Source: Streptomyces sp. WZ-12 | GTDB taxonomy: Bacteria > Actinomycetota > Actinomycetes > Streptomycetales > Streptomycetaceae | Assembly (NCBI RefSeq): GCF_028898845.1 | Contig: NZ_CP118574.1 | Location: forward strand, 8,729,001 to 8,793,000 | Length of the DNA: 64,000 bases | Direction: 5' to 3' | Part shown: in pieces, positions 8,982 to 17,385 of the stretch | Numbering within the stretch: position 1 is the first letter of the stretch | Layout of the letters: the number at the start of each line of letters is the position of its first letter | Made by a program: the position numbers and the translations under genes | The notes under the pieces: model-generated | Database searches by the model: none | What the model was told of the DNA's origin: nothing | The model's input: only the letters and a program-made list of their open reading frames with translations

Positions 8982-11039
8982 ATGCCGCGCATGCAGCGGG
9001 CCGGTTCACAACTGCCGCCCGAAGACCGCACGCTGTCGCCCTTCACGGGATACGGCCGTGCCCACTGGTTGGCCCTCGCCGACCAACTCCTCACGGACGT
9101 ACATCGGTTCGCCTCTCCCTCCGGCGCGCGCATCGTGCTGCCCGGCCGGCCCTCGGTGTCGGGCACGGACTCCGACCAACTCGAAGGCTTCGCCCGCACG
9201 TTCCTGCTGTTGGCCTTCCGCACCGCCGGCTGCGGTGGGGAGGCGCCGGCCGGGCTGCTCCAGTCGTACGGCGAGGGTATCGGCGCCGGCGCCGATCCGG
9301 GACACCCCGAAGCGTGGCCGTCACTCGACCGGGCATGCCGCCAGACGCTCGTCGAGGCGTGCTCGCTCGCGCTCGGGCTCCATCTGACGCGACCGTGGCT
9401 GTGGGACCAGCTGTCAAGTTCCGTGCAGGAACGGACTGTTGAATGGTTCCAGGGCGTGTGGGGGCTGGCGATACCCGACAACAACTGGCATATGTTCCGG
9501 GTGATCGTCGGCGAGTTCCTGGCGAGCGTCGGCGGCCCCCACGACCGCGTCGAGATGGCCGCCGACCTCGCGCGGATCGAAGAGTTCTACGTCGGCGACG
9601 GCTGGTACCGCGACGGCGGTCATCCCCACACCGCGGACAACTTCGACCACTACAACGGCTGGGCCCTGCACACCTACCCGCTCCTGTGGGCCCTGATGGC
9701 CGACCCGCACACGACGGACCGGGCAGAGCGCCTGCCGCTGTTCACGGCGCGCCTGCGACGGTTCCTCGCGGACTTCGCGCTGTTCTTCGGCGCGGACGGA
9801 GCCCCCGTGCACCAGGGCCGCTCGCTCATCTACCGCTTCGCGGCGGCCACCGCCCCCTGGTTGGGCGCGCTCGTCGACGCGACGCCGCTCAGCCCGGGCC
9901 AGACCAGGCGCCTGGCCAGCGGTGCGTTGCGACACTTCACCGACCACGGGTTCCGCGACCGGAAGGGGATCGCCACCCTCGGCTGGTACGGGCCGTATCC
10001 GCCCATGGTGCAGCGCTATTCGGGTCCGGGCTCGCCCTACTGGCTCTCCAAAGCCTTCCTCGGCCTGCTGCTGCCGGCGGACCACCCGTGCTGGACCGCC
10101 CCCGAGGAACCGCTGCCCATCGAACGCGAGGACCGCGTCCAGGCACTACCGGCGCCCGGCTTCCTCCTCTCGGCGACCCGGGCCGACGGCATCGTCCGCC
10201 TGATCAACCACGGCAGCGACAACCACGGCAGCTACCGCTATGGCGGCGCCAGTCAGGGGGGCACGGCCGGGGATCCGCACTACTCGCGGTTCGCCTACTC
10301 CACGACCACCGGCCCGTACCACGCCAACGCTCACACCCAAGTCACCCACCACAGGCCCCAGCCGGACAACCACGTGGCGCTCATCCACCCGGAACTCGGC
10401 CTGTCCGGCCGCGCACGCATCCACCGCCGGCACGTCCAGGACCGCTACGCCGCGTCCTGGCACCGCCCGACCTGGGGCGGCCGTGCGGATGCCGAGGCCC
10501 GCATCGAGACCGCGAGCGTGGTCTGGGGCGCGTGGGAGTTGCGCGCCCACCTGGTCGACGCGCCCCCGCACCTGCCGCTGTACGACAGCGGCTGGCAGAT
10601 CGCGGGGGAGCGGCCCCCTCGCGTCCGGTCCGCCGACGGCCGGGCCACCGCCGTCACGGACGACGGCCTCACCAGCTCGTTCGTCTCCCTCGCCGGCCAC
10701 ACCGACCTCGCGGTGGCGACCGCCGAAGGTACCAGTGCCTTCGGCCGGCACACCGCCGTTCCGCACGCCACCGGCCGCCGCACCGCGGCCCGCTCCGTGC
10801 ACGTCGCCCTCGTCGGCCTCACCGGCCGCGGTGCGGACCCGGCCCCTCCTGCCGTGCGCTGCAACGTCAACGGGACGACGATCAACGCCCGCTTCCCCGA
10901 CGGAACTTGGGTCTTCCTCGCCCTCGGCGAGGAGGCCGCCCGGTCGCCGTTGGTGGGAGGCGAACGGCTGGCCGGACCGGTGCGGTACGCCCGACTGTCC
11001 CCGGGGGAGCGGCCGGTGGTCGTTCCGGGGGCGGTGTAG
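8982..11039 (+). CDS. DUF2264 domain protein
   Basis: 685 residues. The N-terminal 370 residues are the alpha-helical DUF2264 domain, rich in Trp, His and Tyr, with the hallmark IPDNNWHMFRVI and YRDGGHPHTADNFDHYN stretches. The remaining half is beta-rich. DUF2264 resembles the (alpha/alpha) barrel plus beta-sandwich layout of polysaccharide lyases and unsaturated-uronide hydrolases, but activity is not established for the family. The start ATG 8982 has AAGGAG 5 bases upstream. No signal peptide is present, so it acts inside the cell, probably on an imported oligosaccharide whose monomer is handled by the divergent Gfo/Idh/MocA enzyme. Confidence 0.88.
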   Translation: MPRMQRAGSQLPPEDRTLSPFTGYGRAHWLALADQLLTDVHRFASPSGARIVLPGRPSVSGTDSDQLEGFARTFLLLAFRTAGCGGEAPAGLLQSYGEGIGAGADPGHPEAWPSLDRACRQTLVEACSLALGLHLTRPWLWDQLSSSVQERTVEWFQGVWGLAIPDNNWHMFRVIVGEFLASVGGPHDRVEMAADLARIEEFYVGDGWYRDGGHPHTADNFDHYNGWALHTYPLLWALMADPHTTDRAERLPLFTARLRRFLADFALFFGADGAPVHQGRSLIYRFAAATAPWLGALVDATPLSPGQTRRLASGALRHFTDHGFRDRKGIATLGWYGPYPPMVQRYSGPGSPYWLSKAFLGLLLPADHPCWTAPEEPLPIEREDRVQALPAPGFLLSATRADGIVRLINHGSDNHGSYRYGGASQGGTAGDPHYSRFAYSTTTGPYHANAHTQVTHHRPQPDNHVALIHPELGLSGRARIHRRHVQDRYAASWHRPTWGGRADAEARIETASVVWGAWELRAHLVDAPPHLPLYDSGWQIAGERPPRVRSADGRATAVTDDGLTSSFVSLAGHTDLAVATAEGTSAFGRHTAVPHATGRRTAARSVHVALVGLTGRGADPAPPAVRCNVNGTTINARFPDGTWVFLALGEEAARSPLVGGERLAGPVRYARLSPGERPVVVPGAV

Positions 11040-11291
11040 GGCTTCCCCGAGTGCGTCGACCGCGTGCGGCCCAACCTCACCCCCGCCCCCACCCTCAACC
11101 AAAGGTCAATCGGGGAGAAGGAGCGACACCCCTCGCAAACCGCCCATCCCATGCCATTACATGACACCACCTACGCGCCTGAATATCGGGTGCGTCTCGG
11201 AGTGCGGGATGCGGATCGCGTGGCGCCCCTTCGCCCGTACGATGCCCGGAAATCCGATCCGTTCACATCTCCTCCGGAAGGCCATCGCGGA

Positions 11292-12239
11292 ATGCCCGTC
11301 TTCAGACGCCGCAAAGGCAGCCGTCCCCGCTTGCTCCCCGAACTCGACGACGTCGCCCTCGGGCGAGTCCGGCGACGCGTCGAGACCTGTTGGGACCGCG
11401 GTTCGCTCGATACGGCTGTCATGGCCCTGATGTCGGACATCCTGGACGACGCCGGCGAGGACTGGGACCGCAAGGCACACCGCCTCCGCGTCCTGGCCGG
11501 ATCCGCGGGGCGGGCGCTGCCGGGCATATGGCGGGAGCACAACCCTCGCAAACAGTCCGCCGTGCTGCTGCATGCCTGGTCGGAGCTGCTTCAGGCGGGC
11601 CAAGAGGGCTCCAACATCGATCTCAACGCGACCCGGGAGAGCTGTCGGCTCGCGGCCGAGCTGGTGCCCGCCGACCCCACGCCCTGGGCGGTGTACCTGG
11701 CGACGCTCCGCCTGGAACGGTGGCCGTCCACCGAACTGTCCGCGGTCTGGCGGGAGATCAAGGCCCGTGACCCGTGGAACCGGGAGGCCCACCTCCAGGC
11801 CCTGGGGTACCTCTCGCCGGACGAGTGCGGCTCCAGCGGTCAGGTACTGGACCTGCTCGACAGCGTCCGCGCCATGCCGCCGAACGCCCCCGCGGCCGGC
11901 CTGGAACTCACCGCGCTCGTCCGCAGTCACCAGCGGGCCATGGCTCCCGGCGGAGTGACCGCCCTCGGCGCGGGGGAGTTCTGGCGGCGCCATGACGCCG
12001 TCACCGTGCTCGACCACGCTGCGCACTACTGGTTGAGCCCCGGCTTCCTCCACCACGCGCGGGCGCTCGCCGACCTGAACCTGCTGGCCTACGCGCTGAT
12101 CAAGGCCGCGCGGCCGGGTGAGGCCGCGAACACGTTGCGCGCCACCGGCGGCGTGGCGACGCCCTGGCCGTGGAACGCGGAGGGTGAGCCGCTGGAGCGC
12201 TTCGCGCATCACTACGGTCGCGCCCGCGCGGAGGACTGA
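11292..12239 (+). CDS. Hypothetical alpha-helical protein
   Basis: 315 residues, soluble, almost entirely helical, with repeated Leu/Ala/Trp helices resembling tetratricopeptide-like folds (for example VPADPTPWAVYLATLRLERW). I do not recognise the family. ATG 11292 starts a basic MPVFRRRKGSRPR leader after a GGAAGG about 10 bases upstream; upstream in-frame ATGs have weaker context. There are no membrane segments. It is an isolated gene 250 bases after the DUF2264 gene, with a more AT-rich promoter-like stretch at 11150-11290. Confidence 0.75.
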   Translation: MPVFRRRKGSRPRLLPELDDVALGRVRRRVETCWDRGSLDTAVMALMSDILDDAGEDWDRKAHRLRVLAGSAGRALPGIWREHNPRKQSAVLLHAWSELLQAGQEGSNIDLNATRESCRLAAELVPADPTPWAVYLATLRLERWPSTELSAVWREIKARDPWNREAHLQALGYLSPDECGSSGQVLDLLDSVRAMPPNAPAAGLELTALVRSHQRAMAPGGVTALGAGEFWRRHDAVTVLDHAAHYWLSPGFLHHARALADLNLLAYALIKAARPGEAANTLRATGGVATPWPWNAEGEPLERFAHHYGRARAED

Positions 12240-12524
12240 GGGGGCGTTGCATCCCTCCCGGCCGACTGGCGGGGATCGTTGTGTCCCCGGTGGGTACTGC
12301 GCCTGCGGTAGCGCCCGCGCCCACCAGGGGTGCGGGTCGCGGAAACGGGCTTCCCGCCACCCGGTTCCCGCGCCCCCACCTCCCGAACTGCGCCCAGGGC
12401 GCGCTGGATCACGCATACGACCCATAGCCGGAACGAGTGGAATAACCGACTTGTTCATCTGACTCCCGAATGTCCAGTTCTCTCTCAGGGCATGCCTTCC
12501 GCGGAAGAGCGTTGGGAGATCCGC
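12240..12524. other. Intergenic, no gene seen
   Basis: About 285 bases without a convincing coding frame on either strand. The last 100 bases before the next gene are more AT-rich and probably hold its promoter. Confidence 0.5.
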
Positions 12525-12974
12525 ATGCGTCACACCGCCGGCACCGGCCGCTCCGCGGCGACCGGGTGCGACCGCGGCCGCATGCTGGTGTTCGTGGCCC
12601 TGTTGGCCCTGCTCTTCACGGCGTTGGCCGCCCCCTACTCCGACGCGCTGTGGCCCGGCGCCGGGAAGTGCGCCGCTCCCGCCGAGGCCGCCGCCGGCGT
12701 CGTCAACGGTCCCGCGGACCGGACCTGCGACCCCTCGACGGACGTGCTGACTCGCTCGCGAGGCGAGGCGCACCATCACGGCAACGGCTTCCGGCGACTG
12801 TCCCACGCGACGGCCGGCCATCTGCGCCCCCACGTCCCGACCGGGCCGAACGACAAGGCGGTTCGGGAATCCCGGGTGTTGGGTTCCCTGACCGCGCCCG
12901 AACACGCTGCTTCCTGGGCCGTTCTCCCGGCCGTCACCGGAGCGCCCTCCGGCGTGACCGTTCTGCGCTGCTGA
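12525..12974 (+). CDS. Small membrane-anchored or secreted hypothetical protein
   Basis: 149 residues. After a basic start (MRHTAGTGRS...RGRM) comes one hydrophobic segment (LVFVALLALLFTALAAPYS), then a polar, His-rich C-terminal part, so it is either secreted or anchored with its C-terminus outside. GGGAG lies 7 bases before ATG 12525; an alternative ATG at 12492 has no good site. Function unknown. Confidence 0.6.
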   Translation: MRHTAGTGRSAATGCDRGRMLVFVALLALLFTALAAPYSDALWPGAGKCAAPAEAAAGVVNGPADRTCDPSTDVLTRSRGEAHHHGNGFRRLSHATAGHLRPHVPTGPNDKAVRESRVLGSLTAPEHAASWAVLPAVTGAPSGVTVLRC

Positions 12975-13086
12975 GCGGACCCGGCCGCGTACGACCTCCA
13001 TCCCGCCCTGCCCACGGCAGGGGCCAACGGGGCGTCGCGGCCTGCCACTTCAGCCTCCAAGACATCAGCACCGCAGGAGTTCCGGC

Positions 13087-13461
13087 ATGCCCGCCGACAT
13101 CTTCGCGGCCCTCGGCGCCCTCGTGCGCGCCGAGGCCGCCCGCACCGCAGCCCGACCCGAGCCCCGTACCTCAACCCCAACCCCCGCTACGCCACCAGGC
13201 GATGGCAGATCCGCGCCACCGCACCCCGAGGCCACTCCCGTGCCTGCCAACCAGCACGCCCCGTCGGCACCCGTGCCGACCTCTCCGGTTCCCGCCCCAG
13301 TCCAGGCCGTATGGCGCCCCCGCCCCCGGCGAACGCGCAAGCGCCGATTGCTGGGCGCCCTGCGGGCGTTGCGGGCCCTCGTCGGCGCCGTCAGAAGGCG
13401 GCGCCGAACCGATCCCGCTGAGAGCCGCGTCGCCGAAGGCCATCCCGCACCAGACTCCTGA
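13087..13461 (+). CDS. Small Pro/Ala-rich hypothetical protein
   Basis: 124 residues. A short helical N-terminus (ADIFAALGALVRAEAARTAA), a long Pro/Thr/Ala-rich linker, and a very basic helix near the C-terminus (RPRRTRKRRLLGALRALRAL). A GCAGGAG site 7 bases before ATG 13087 supports translation. It may follow the preceding small gene in one transcript. No family recognised; low complexity makes any homology call unsafe. Confidence 0.55.
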   Translation: MPADIFAALGALVRAEAARTAARPEPRTSTPTPATPPGDGRSAPPHPEATPVPANQHAPSAPVPTSPVPAPVQAVWRPRPRRTRKRRLLGALRALRALVGAVRRRRRTDPAESRVAEGHPAPDS

Positions 13462-13465
13462 CGGG

Positions 13466-13624
13466 TCGCACCTCGTGTTCGCCGCCGCTAGTCGGACGGT
13501 GCAGGCGTCGAGCGGTCCTTGATGCCTGCACCAGGCGGCGCCGCAGTCCGGACAGGCCCATCGACCCGTCGGGTAGATCACAGAGGAAACCGCAACAACG
13601 GGGGCAACTGTTCGAGATTGTCAT
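13466..13624 (-). pseudogene. Possible broken zinc-ribbon miniprotein
   Basis: On the minus strand ATG 13624 opens a frame with SCPRCC, and a +1 shift near 13575 leads into CPDCGAAWCRHQG. The two Cys-pair motifs together look like a short zinc-ribbon protein split by a frameshift. There is no clear ribosome site and the 3' end is not defined. The rest of 13462-13777 contains no other gene. Confidence 0.25.
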
Positions 13625-13777
13625 GCTTTGCCATTCCGGACTGAGGGAAGGGGCGCTCACCCAAGTCAAAACTTCCTCTCATTGGGGCTTATTTCGGTCT
13701 TACGATCAAGGCGCCCCGTACGCCCCGGCGTTGTGCCAGGCTGCGGGCGTCCTTCTCTCTGACCAGGAAAGGCTCCA

Positions 13778-14616
13778 GTGTTTCTTCGCCGTACCGCCGC
13801 GTCCGCCGTTGTCGTTGCCGCGGTGACCGCGCCCAGCGTTCTGCTTGCCACGGGCACCGCCCTCGCCGACGCCAAGTCACCGTCCCCGCAGGAGCAACAC
13901 AGGCCGACCCACGCGGAGTTGACGAAGTCTGCCGAAGCGGCGCGGCAGGCGTACGACGAGGCGGTGGCCGCCAAGGCGGCCGGGCTGGAGAAGCTGAAGG
14001 CCACTATGGCCGCGCTGAACCAGGACACCCACCCGCTCAAGGCGGCCCGGCTCGCCGCGCGGAAGGTGGCCAAGGCGGCCGACGCCGCCAAGACGGCCGC
14101 GGACCAGGCCGTCACGGAGGCCCAGGCCACGCTGGACGCGGCCACGGCACGGACCACATCGCGCCCATCAAGTCGATGAAGCCCGGTGCCCGTACCGATG
14201 TGAAGTTGCGGATGGCGATCGAGGCGCAGGCCCCGGCGAAGAAAGCTCTGGCCCTTCTCGCGGGTGATGCCTCCGATCAGTACAACCCCTGTGTGCTCGG
14301 GCCGATGAAGCGCTACGACTTCGAGGTGCTGCCCGCCGGCAGCAAGCCGGGCAAGGTCGACGAGGCCAAGCCGGGCAAGGTCGAGGACAAGGACCGCCCG
14401 GCGCCGAAGGCGAAGCCCGAGGCGAACGGTTCGGCGAAGGGCGATGCCGCGGCCAAGCCGGAGTCCACCCCCGACGCGGCCGAGGGCAGCCTCGCCACGA
14501 CCGGCACGTCCTCGGCCGAACAGACGCTGGCCCTCGCGGGCGGCGCCGCGGTACTGCTGGGCACCGGGGCGGTCTTCGCCGTACGCCGCAAGCGTGGGGC
14601 CAGGGGCACCAACTGA
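13778..14616 (+). pseudogene. LAxTG cell-wall-anchored protein, frameshifted
   Basis: The first frame (13778-14179) encodes a signal peptide (hydrophobic VVVAAVTAPSVLLATGTALA) and an Ala/Lys-rich coiled-coil. The second frame (14176-14616) continues with a globular piece containing YNPCVLGP, a Lys/Pro-rich spacer, the sortase motif LATTG, a membrane helix and a basic RRKRG tail. The two halves together make one normal sortase substrate of about 278 residues. The second frame is open upstream of its ATG, so a shift near 14130-14165 explains the break better than two genes. The frames do meet as ATGA (14176-14179), so coupled re-initiation cannot be excluded, but the second product would lack a signal peptide. 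Confidence 0.72.
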
Positions 14617-14695
14617 CCTGCCGCCGCTGCCTTCTGGGGGCGGTGACGAGCCGGGCTGTGGGCGCACCGAGGAGGGCAGGGGGATTTGGGGCTCA

Positions 14696-15311
14696 TCAGC
14701 GCCGTGTGGTGAGGGTCTTGCGGGTGGCGTAGGCGGCGGCGCCGACTGCCAGGACGGCGATACCTGGGAGTACCGAGGTGAGGGGGAGGGCGCAGGCCAG
14801 TGCCAGGCAGCCGGTCGCGCCGAGCAGGGGGACCGGGTGGCCCAGGCGGACTTCTCAACTCCCGTGTAGTTCACCGCGGTCAGCGTCACCACGGCGGCGA
14901 CCGCCACGGCATGGGCCTGGGCGGGCCACAGATAGGACCCCAGGGTCAGCGCCATCGCGGCGCAGGAGGCGGTCTTGCCGACCACGAAGGCCCAACCGGC
15001 CAGGTTGCCCCAGAAGTCCCCGAGGCGTTCCCGGCCGTAGACATAGGTTCCGCCCGAGCGCGGGTACCGGGCGGCCAGTCGCGCCGAGGACGTCGCGTTG
15101 CAGAACGCCACCACCGCTGCCGCCAGCAGTCCCAGCAGCAGCCCGGAGCCGGCGGCCGACGCGGCCGGCGCCAGCGCGGCGAAGATCCCCGCCCCGAGCA
15201 TCGAGCCGAGCCCGATCACCACGGCGTCGAACACCCCCAGCCGGCGGGGCAGTTCGTCGGGACGGGCAGGGCTGGAGGGATCGGGAGCGGCGGGGTGGGA
15301 GGGGTGCCCAT
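14696..15311 (-). pseudogene. APC-family amino acid permease remnant with internal deletion
   Basis: The N-terminal third of an amino-acid permease is clear: FDAVVIGLGSMLGAGIF (TM1), SGGTYVYGRERLG, and helices up to TAVNYTGVEKSA near 14850. Directly after this, in another frame, comes the C-terminal end of the same kind of protein, GHPVPLLGATGCLALACA... to ...ATRKTLTTRR, stopping at 14696. A full permease has about 400-450 residues, so some 200 are missing. The start is also damaged: ATG 15311, with AGGAG nine bases upstream, is in a different frame from TM1. Two frame errors and a deletion make this a dead gene. Confidence 0.82.
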
Positions 15312-15621
15312 GGGTGGCTGGCTCCTCGAACGGAGAGTGGAGGGCGTGGTGCCGTGCCGTTGCTGAGTGGGGAGGGGCGGCGGGGGAGAGGGAGCGACGG
15401 GGTCGACGGCCGCACCATAGCGGGAGGCAGTGCCCCAGCGTGCGGAGTACCCCGCACGCGGCGAGCTGTATCCCTCCCCGCATCTCGCTCGTACCGCCCC
15501 CTCGCGGCGGCAGAGCTGGCACGGGGACGGGCACGGGGCAACGGGTATCCCTCTGGTCTTGGGGATGAATGTAATGCCAGGGAGCGCGTACGCTTCCGGG
15601 TCGCTGCGGCGCTCCTCAGGC
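15312..15621. other. Intergenic, no gene seen
   Basis: About 310 bases upstream of the dead permease. A small 7-bp-arm hairpin is centred near 15447. No coding frame is convincing. Confidence 0.4.
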
Positions 15622-15840
15622 TCAGCCACGGCACCTCGCTCCAAGCTGGTGTCGCCACATCTCCTCGCTGGCAACGGCGGCCGTTGCGTAGTCGCAACGA
15701 GCACGCGCCTGCTTACGCTTCTCCGCCCAGGACAGGCACGTGTTGCAGCCGGCGGTTGGGTTCGGGTTCAGTCCGGCGGGTTCGCCCAGCGTCACGGGCT
15801 CTTTCTGGGCGCGGAAGTGATCGCGGTAGGAGTCGGCCAC
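15622..15840 (-). CDS. Small hypothetical protein, third ORF of the XRE-DUF397 neighbour cassette
   Basis: GTG 15840 begins a 72-residue product: DSYRDHFRAQ, a Pro-rich stretch, then CNTCLSWAEKRKQARARCD with a CxxC and basic helices. The frame continues upstream into unrelated residues, so I set the start at GTG, two bases after the previous ORF's stop. No membrane segment; function unknown. Tight packing with the two small ORFs before it suggests one transcript divergent from the XRE regulator. Confidence 0.5.
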   Translation of the reverse strand: MADSYRDHFRAQKEPVTLGEPAGLNPNPTAGCNTCLSWAEKRKQARARCDYATAAVASEEMWRHQLGARCRG

Positions 15841-15842
15841 TG

Positions 15843-15944
15843 CTACCACGTCCGCTTCGTGTTCTTGCCCGCGTCGGTGGTCTTCGAAGACTGCCTGTTC
15901 TTCTCGGCGTTCTTCTTGCCCACGTCCTCGGTGCTGCCGCTCAC
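15843..15944 (-). CDS. 33-residue Lys-rich ORF
   Basis: GTG 15944 overlaps the expected TGA of the preceding small gene as GTGA and encodes 33 residues beginning MSGSTEDVGKKNAEKNRQ, polar and basic. Coupled overlap and position between two other tiny ORFs are the only support; codon use is less biased than in neighbouring genes. Confidence 0.35.
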   Translation of the reverse strand: MSGSTEDVGKKNAEKNRQSSKTTDAGKNTKRTW

Positions 15945-16149
15945 CGCTGCGCCTCCGTTTCCAGGATCTTGCACAGCCTCTCGGCCTGAGCGGTCGACAG
16001 CAGCGGGGAACGACCTGGTCCACCAGCGCACCGTCAGCGGTGAAGATCGCGGCAACGACCGGCGGTTGCAGGCCCAACTCGACGGCACACAAGGCTTCGT
16101 GCAGCCTTTTGCACACCTCGTTCGCCTTACGCGCGTCTGGCATAGCCAT
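15941..16149 (-). pseudogene. Small conserved-looking protein with a 1-base deletion
   Basis: ATG 16149, with GGAGG 8 bases upstream, starts a protein of helical character (MPDARKANEVCKRLHEALCA, then VVAAIFTADGALVDQVVP). A short C run at 16005-16008 then throws it out of frame. Adding one base there restores LLSTAQAERLCKILETEAQR and a stop at 15941-15943, for 69 residues in total, and lets the stop overlap the next start as GTGA. The clean restoration argues for a real single-base deletion or a sequencing slip in the C run. Confidence 0.6.
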
Positions 16150-16265
16150 GAAGCAGACCTCCGTGTCTCTCCGTAGCGGTTCCACTACCGGGGCGACTCA
16201 GCGTGGCGTACAGCCGGGGTGCCATTCAACGTTCCAAATAGGGAAGGAAGGTTGGTGAACGCCCT

Positions 16266-17105
16266 TTGAATCGCAAGGAGTTGAACCCGGAGGCCTCGCC
16301 TCAGGCGGCTTTCGGGGCACGTCTACGCAGCCTGCGGGAAGCGCGCGGCTGGACGCAGGAAGATCTTGCCGAACGCATGGGGTATTCCAGCGTCCATATT
16401 TCGGCGGTTGAAACAGGGAGGAAGTCTGCGACTCTTCGATTCTCGCGTAGCGCGGACGCGGTGCTCGGCCTTGTAGGTACAGCAGACGCATTCGAGCGCG
16501 AGTACCGCGAGATCAAACACGGCAGCCTGTTGGAAGGGTTTCCCGAATACGTGAGCTTCGAGGGTCGCGCCGTGGAGATCGGGCTGTACGAGGTCGGCGT
16601 AGTCCCTGGTCTGCTGCAGACACCTGAGTACGCGGCAACTCTGGAAGCTGACGCAGTACGACGGGAAGCCATCACACCTGAACAAGCCGAAGAACGAGTA
16701 GAGCTGGTGACGCGAAGGCAAACCATGTTAGTCCGCACCCCATCGCCCTTGATTCATGCGGTACTTGATGAGAGCTGCGTTCGGCGGCCGATGGGCGATG
16801 ATCCCGCGGTCATGGATGCCCAGTTTGATCGGCTGCTGAAATTCGCCGAGATGCCGAACACCGTGCTGCAGATTGCCCCGTTCAGCATGGGCGCGCGGCG
16901 ACCGTTCAGCCTGCCTGTGACGGTACTGACCCTGTCGGATCGGTCGATCATGTCCTACGCCGAGTCAGCACAGCGAGGGCACCTCGAACGAGATGGTGCT
17001 TCCGTAGTGCCGATACTGTCGGCCTACCATCAGTTGCAGGCCGAAGCGCTCTCCCAAGCGGCATCTGTGGTCTTGATCGATCAGCTTCGAAAGGGTTACC
17101 AGTGA
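16266..17105 (+). CDS. XRE-family regulator with DUF5753
   Basis: 279 residues. The N-terminal XRE helix-turn-helix (LREARGWTQEDLAERMGYSSVHISAVETGRK) is followed by the DUF5753 domain, with its typical VPGLLQTPEYA and later MPNTVLQIAPF stretches. This is the WhiJ-like architecture abundant in Streptomyces, which works with a small DUF397 partner in developmental control or toxin-antitoxin-like systems. The start is TTG 16266, after a GGAAGG site; a second TTG at 16281 is possible. The stop overlaps the GTG of the DUF397 gene. Codon bias is weaker than in the flanks, suggesting horizontal exchange. Confidence 0.9.
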   Translation: MNRKELNPEASPQAAFGARLRSLREARGWTQEDLAERMGYSSVHISAVETGRKSATLRFSRSADAVLGLVGTADAFEREYREIKHGSLLEGFPEYVSFEGRAVEIGLYEVGVVPGLLQTPEYAATLEADAVRREAITPEQAEERVELVTRRQTMLVRTPSPLIHAVLDESCVRRPMGDDPAVMDAQFDRLLKFAEMPNTVLQIAPFSMGARRPFSLPVTVLTLSDRSIMSYAESAQRGHLERDGASVVPILSAYHQLQAEALSQAASVVLIDQLRKGYQ

Positions 17106-17290
17106 CGTCCGAATCCCCCCGCTGGTTCAAGTCCTCCTACAGTGGCAACGGCGGCCAGTGCATAGAGGTCGCCACCAACCTCGGCGGTGCCATCCCCGTC
17201 CGTGACAGTAAGGACCCCCAGGGCCCGGCTCTGAACTTCCCCGCGTCGTCGTGGTCGGCGTTCGTGGATCGGGTGAAGCGGGAGGGGTAG
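17102..17290 (+). CDS. DUF397 protein
   Basis: 62 residues with the family signature WFKSSYSGNGGQCIEVA near the N-terminus, VRDSKDPQGP in the middle, and the terminal SWSAFVDRVK. GTG 17102 overlaps the XRE stop by four bases, so the pair is co-translated. DUF397 proteins are the cognate small partners of XRE-DUF5753 regulators in actinomycetes. Confidence 0.93.
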   Translation: MTSESPRWFKSSYSGNGGQCIEVATNLGGAIPVRDSKDPQGPALNFPASSWSAFVDRVKREG

Positions 17291-17313
17291 GGCGGCGCCA
17301 GAACGCTGACGGC

Positions 17314-17361
17314 CCCCGTTCCTTCTTCCCTTCGCGGGATGGAAGGGAAGAAGGGACGGGG
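17314..17361. terminator. Strong hairpin terminator
   Basis: Arms of 19 bases (17314-17332 and 17343-17361) pair with one G-U and a 10-base loop, 23 bases after the DUF397 stop and before the convergent oxidoreductase stop. Very likely bidirectional. Confidence 0.85.
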
Positions 17362-17385
17362 GCGTCACCGGCTATCACCCGGCTG

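Noticed and set aside
11157..13001. 614-codon minus-strand frame
   Set aside because: It is antisense to two better-supported genes, with no recognisable domain and poor codon bias.
14176..14616. Second half of the LAxTG protein as an independent gene
   Set aside because: It would have a sortase anchor but no signal peptide, and its frame is open upstream with sensible residues.
17118..17135. GTTCAAGTCC as a tRNA T-arm
   Set aside because: It is the WFKSS coding stretch of the DUF397 gene, and no cloverleaf forms around it.
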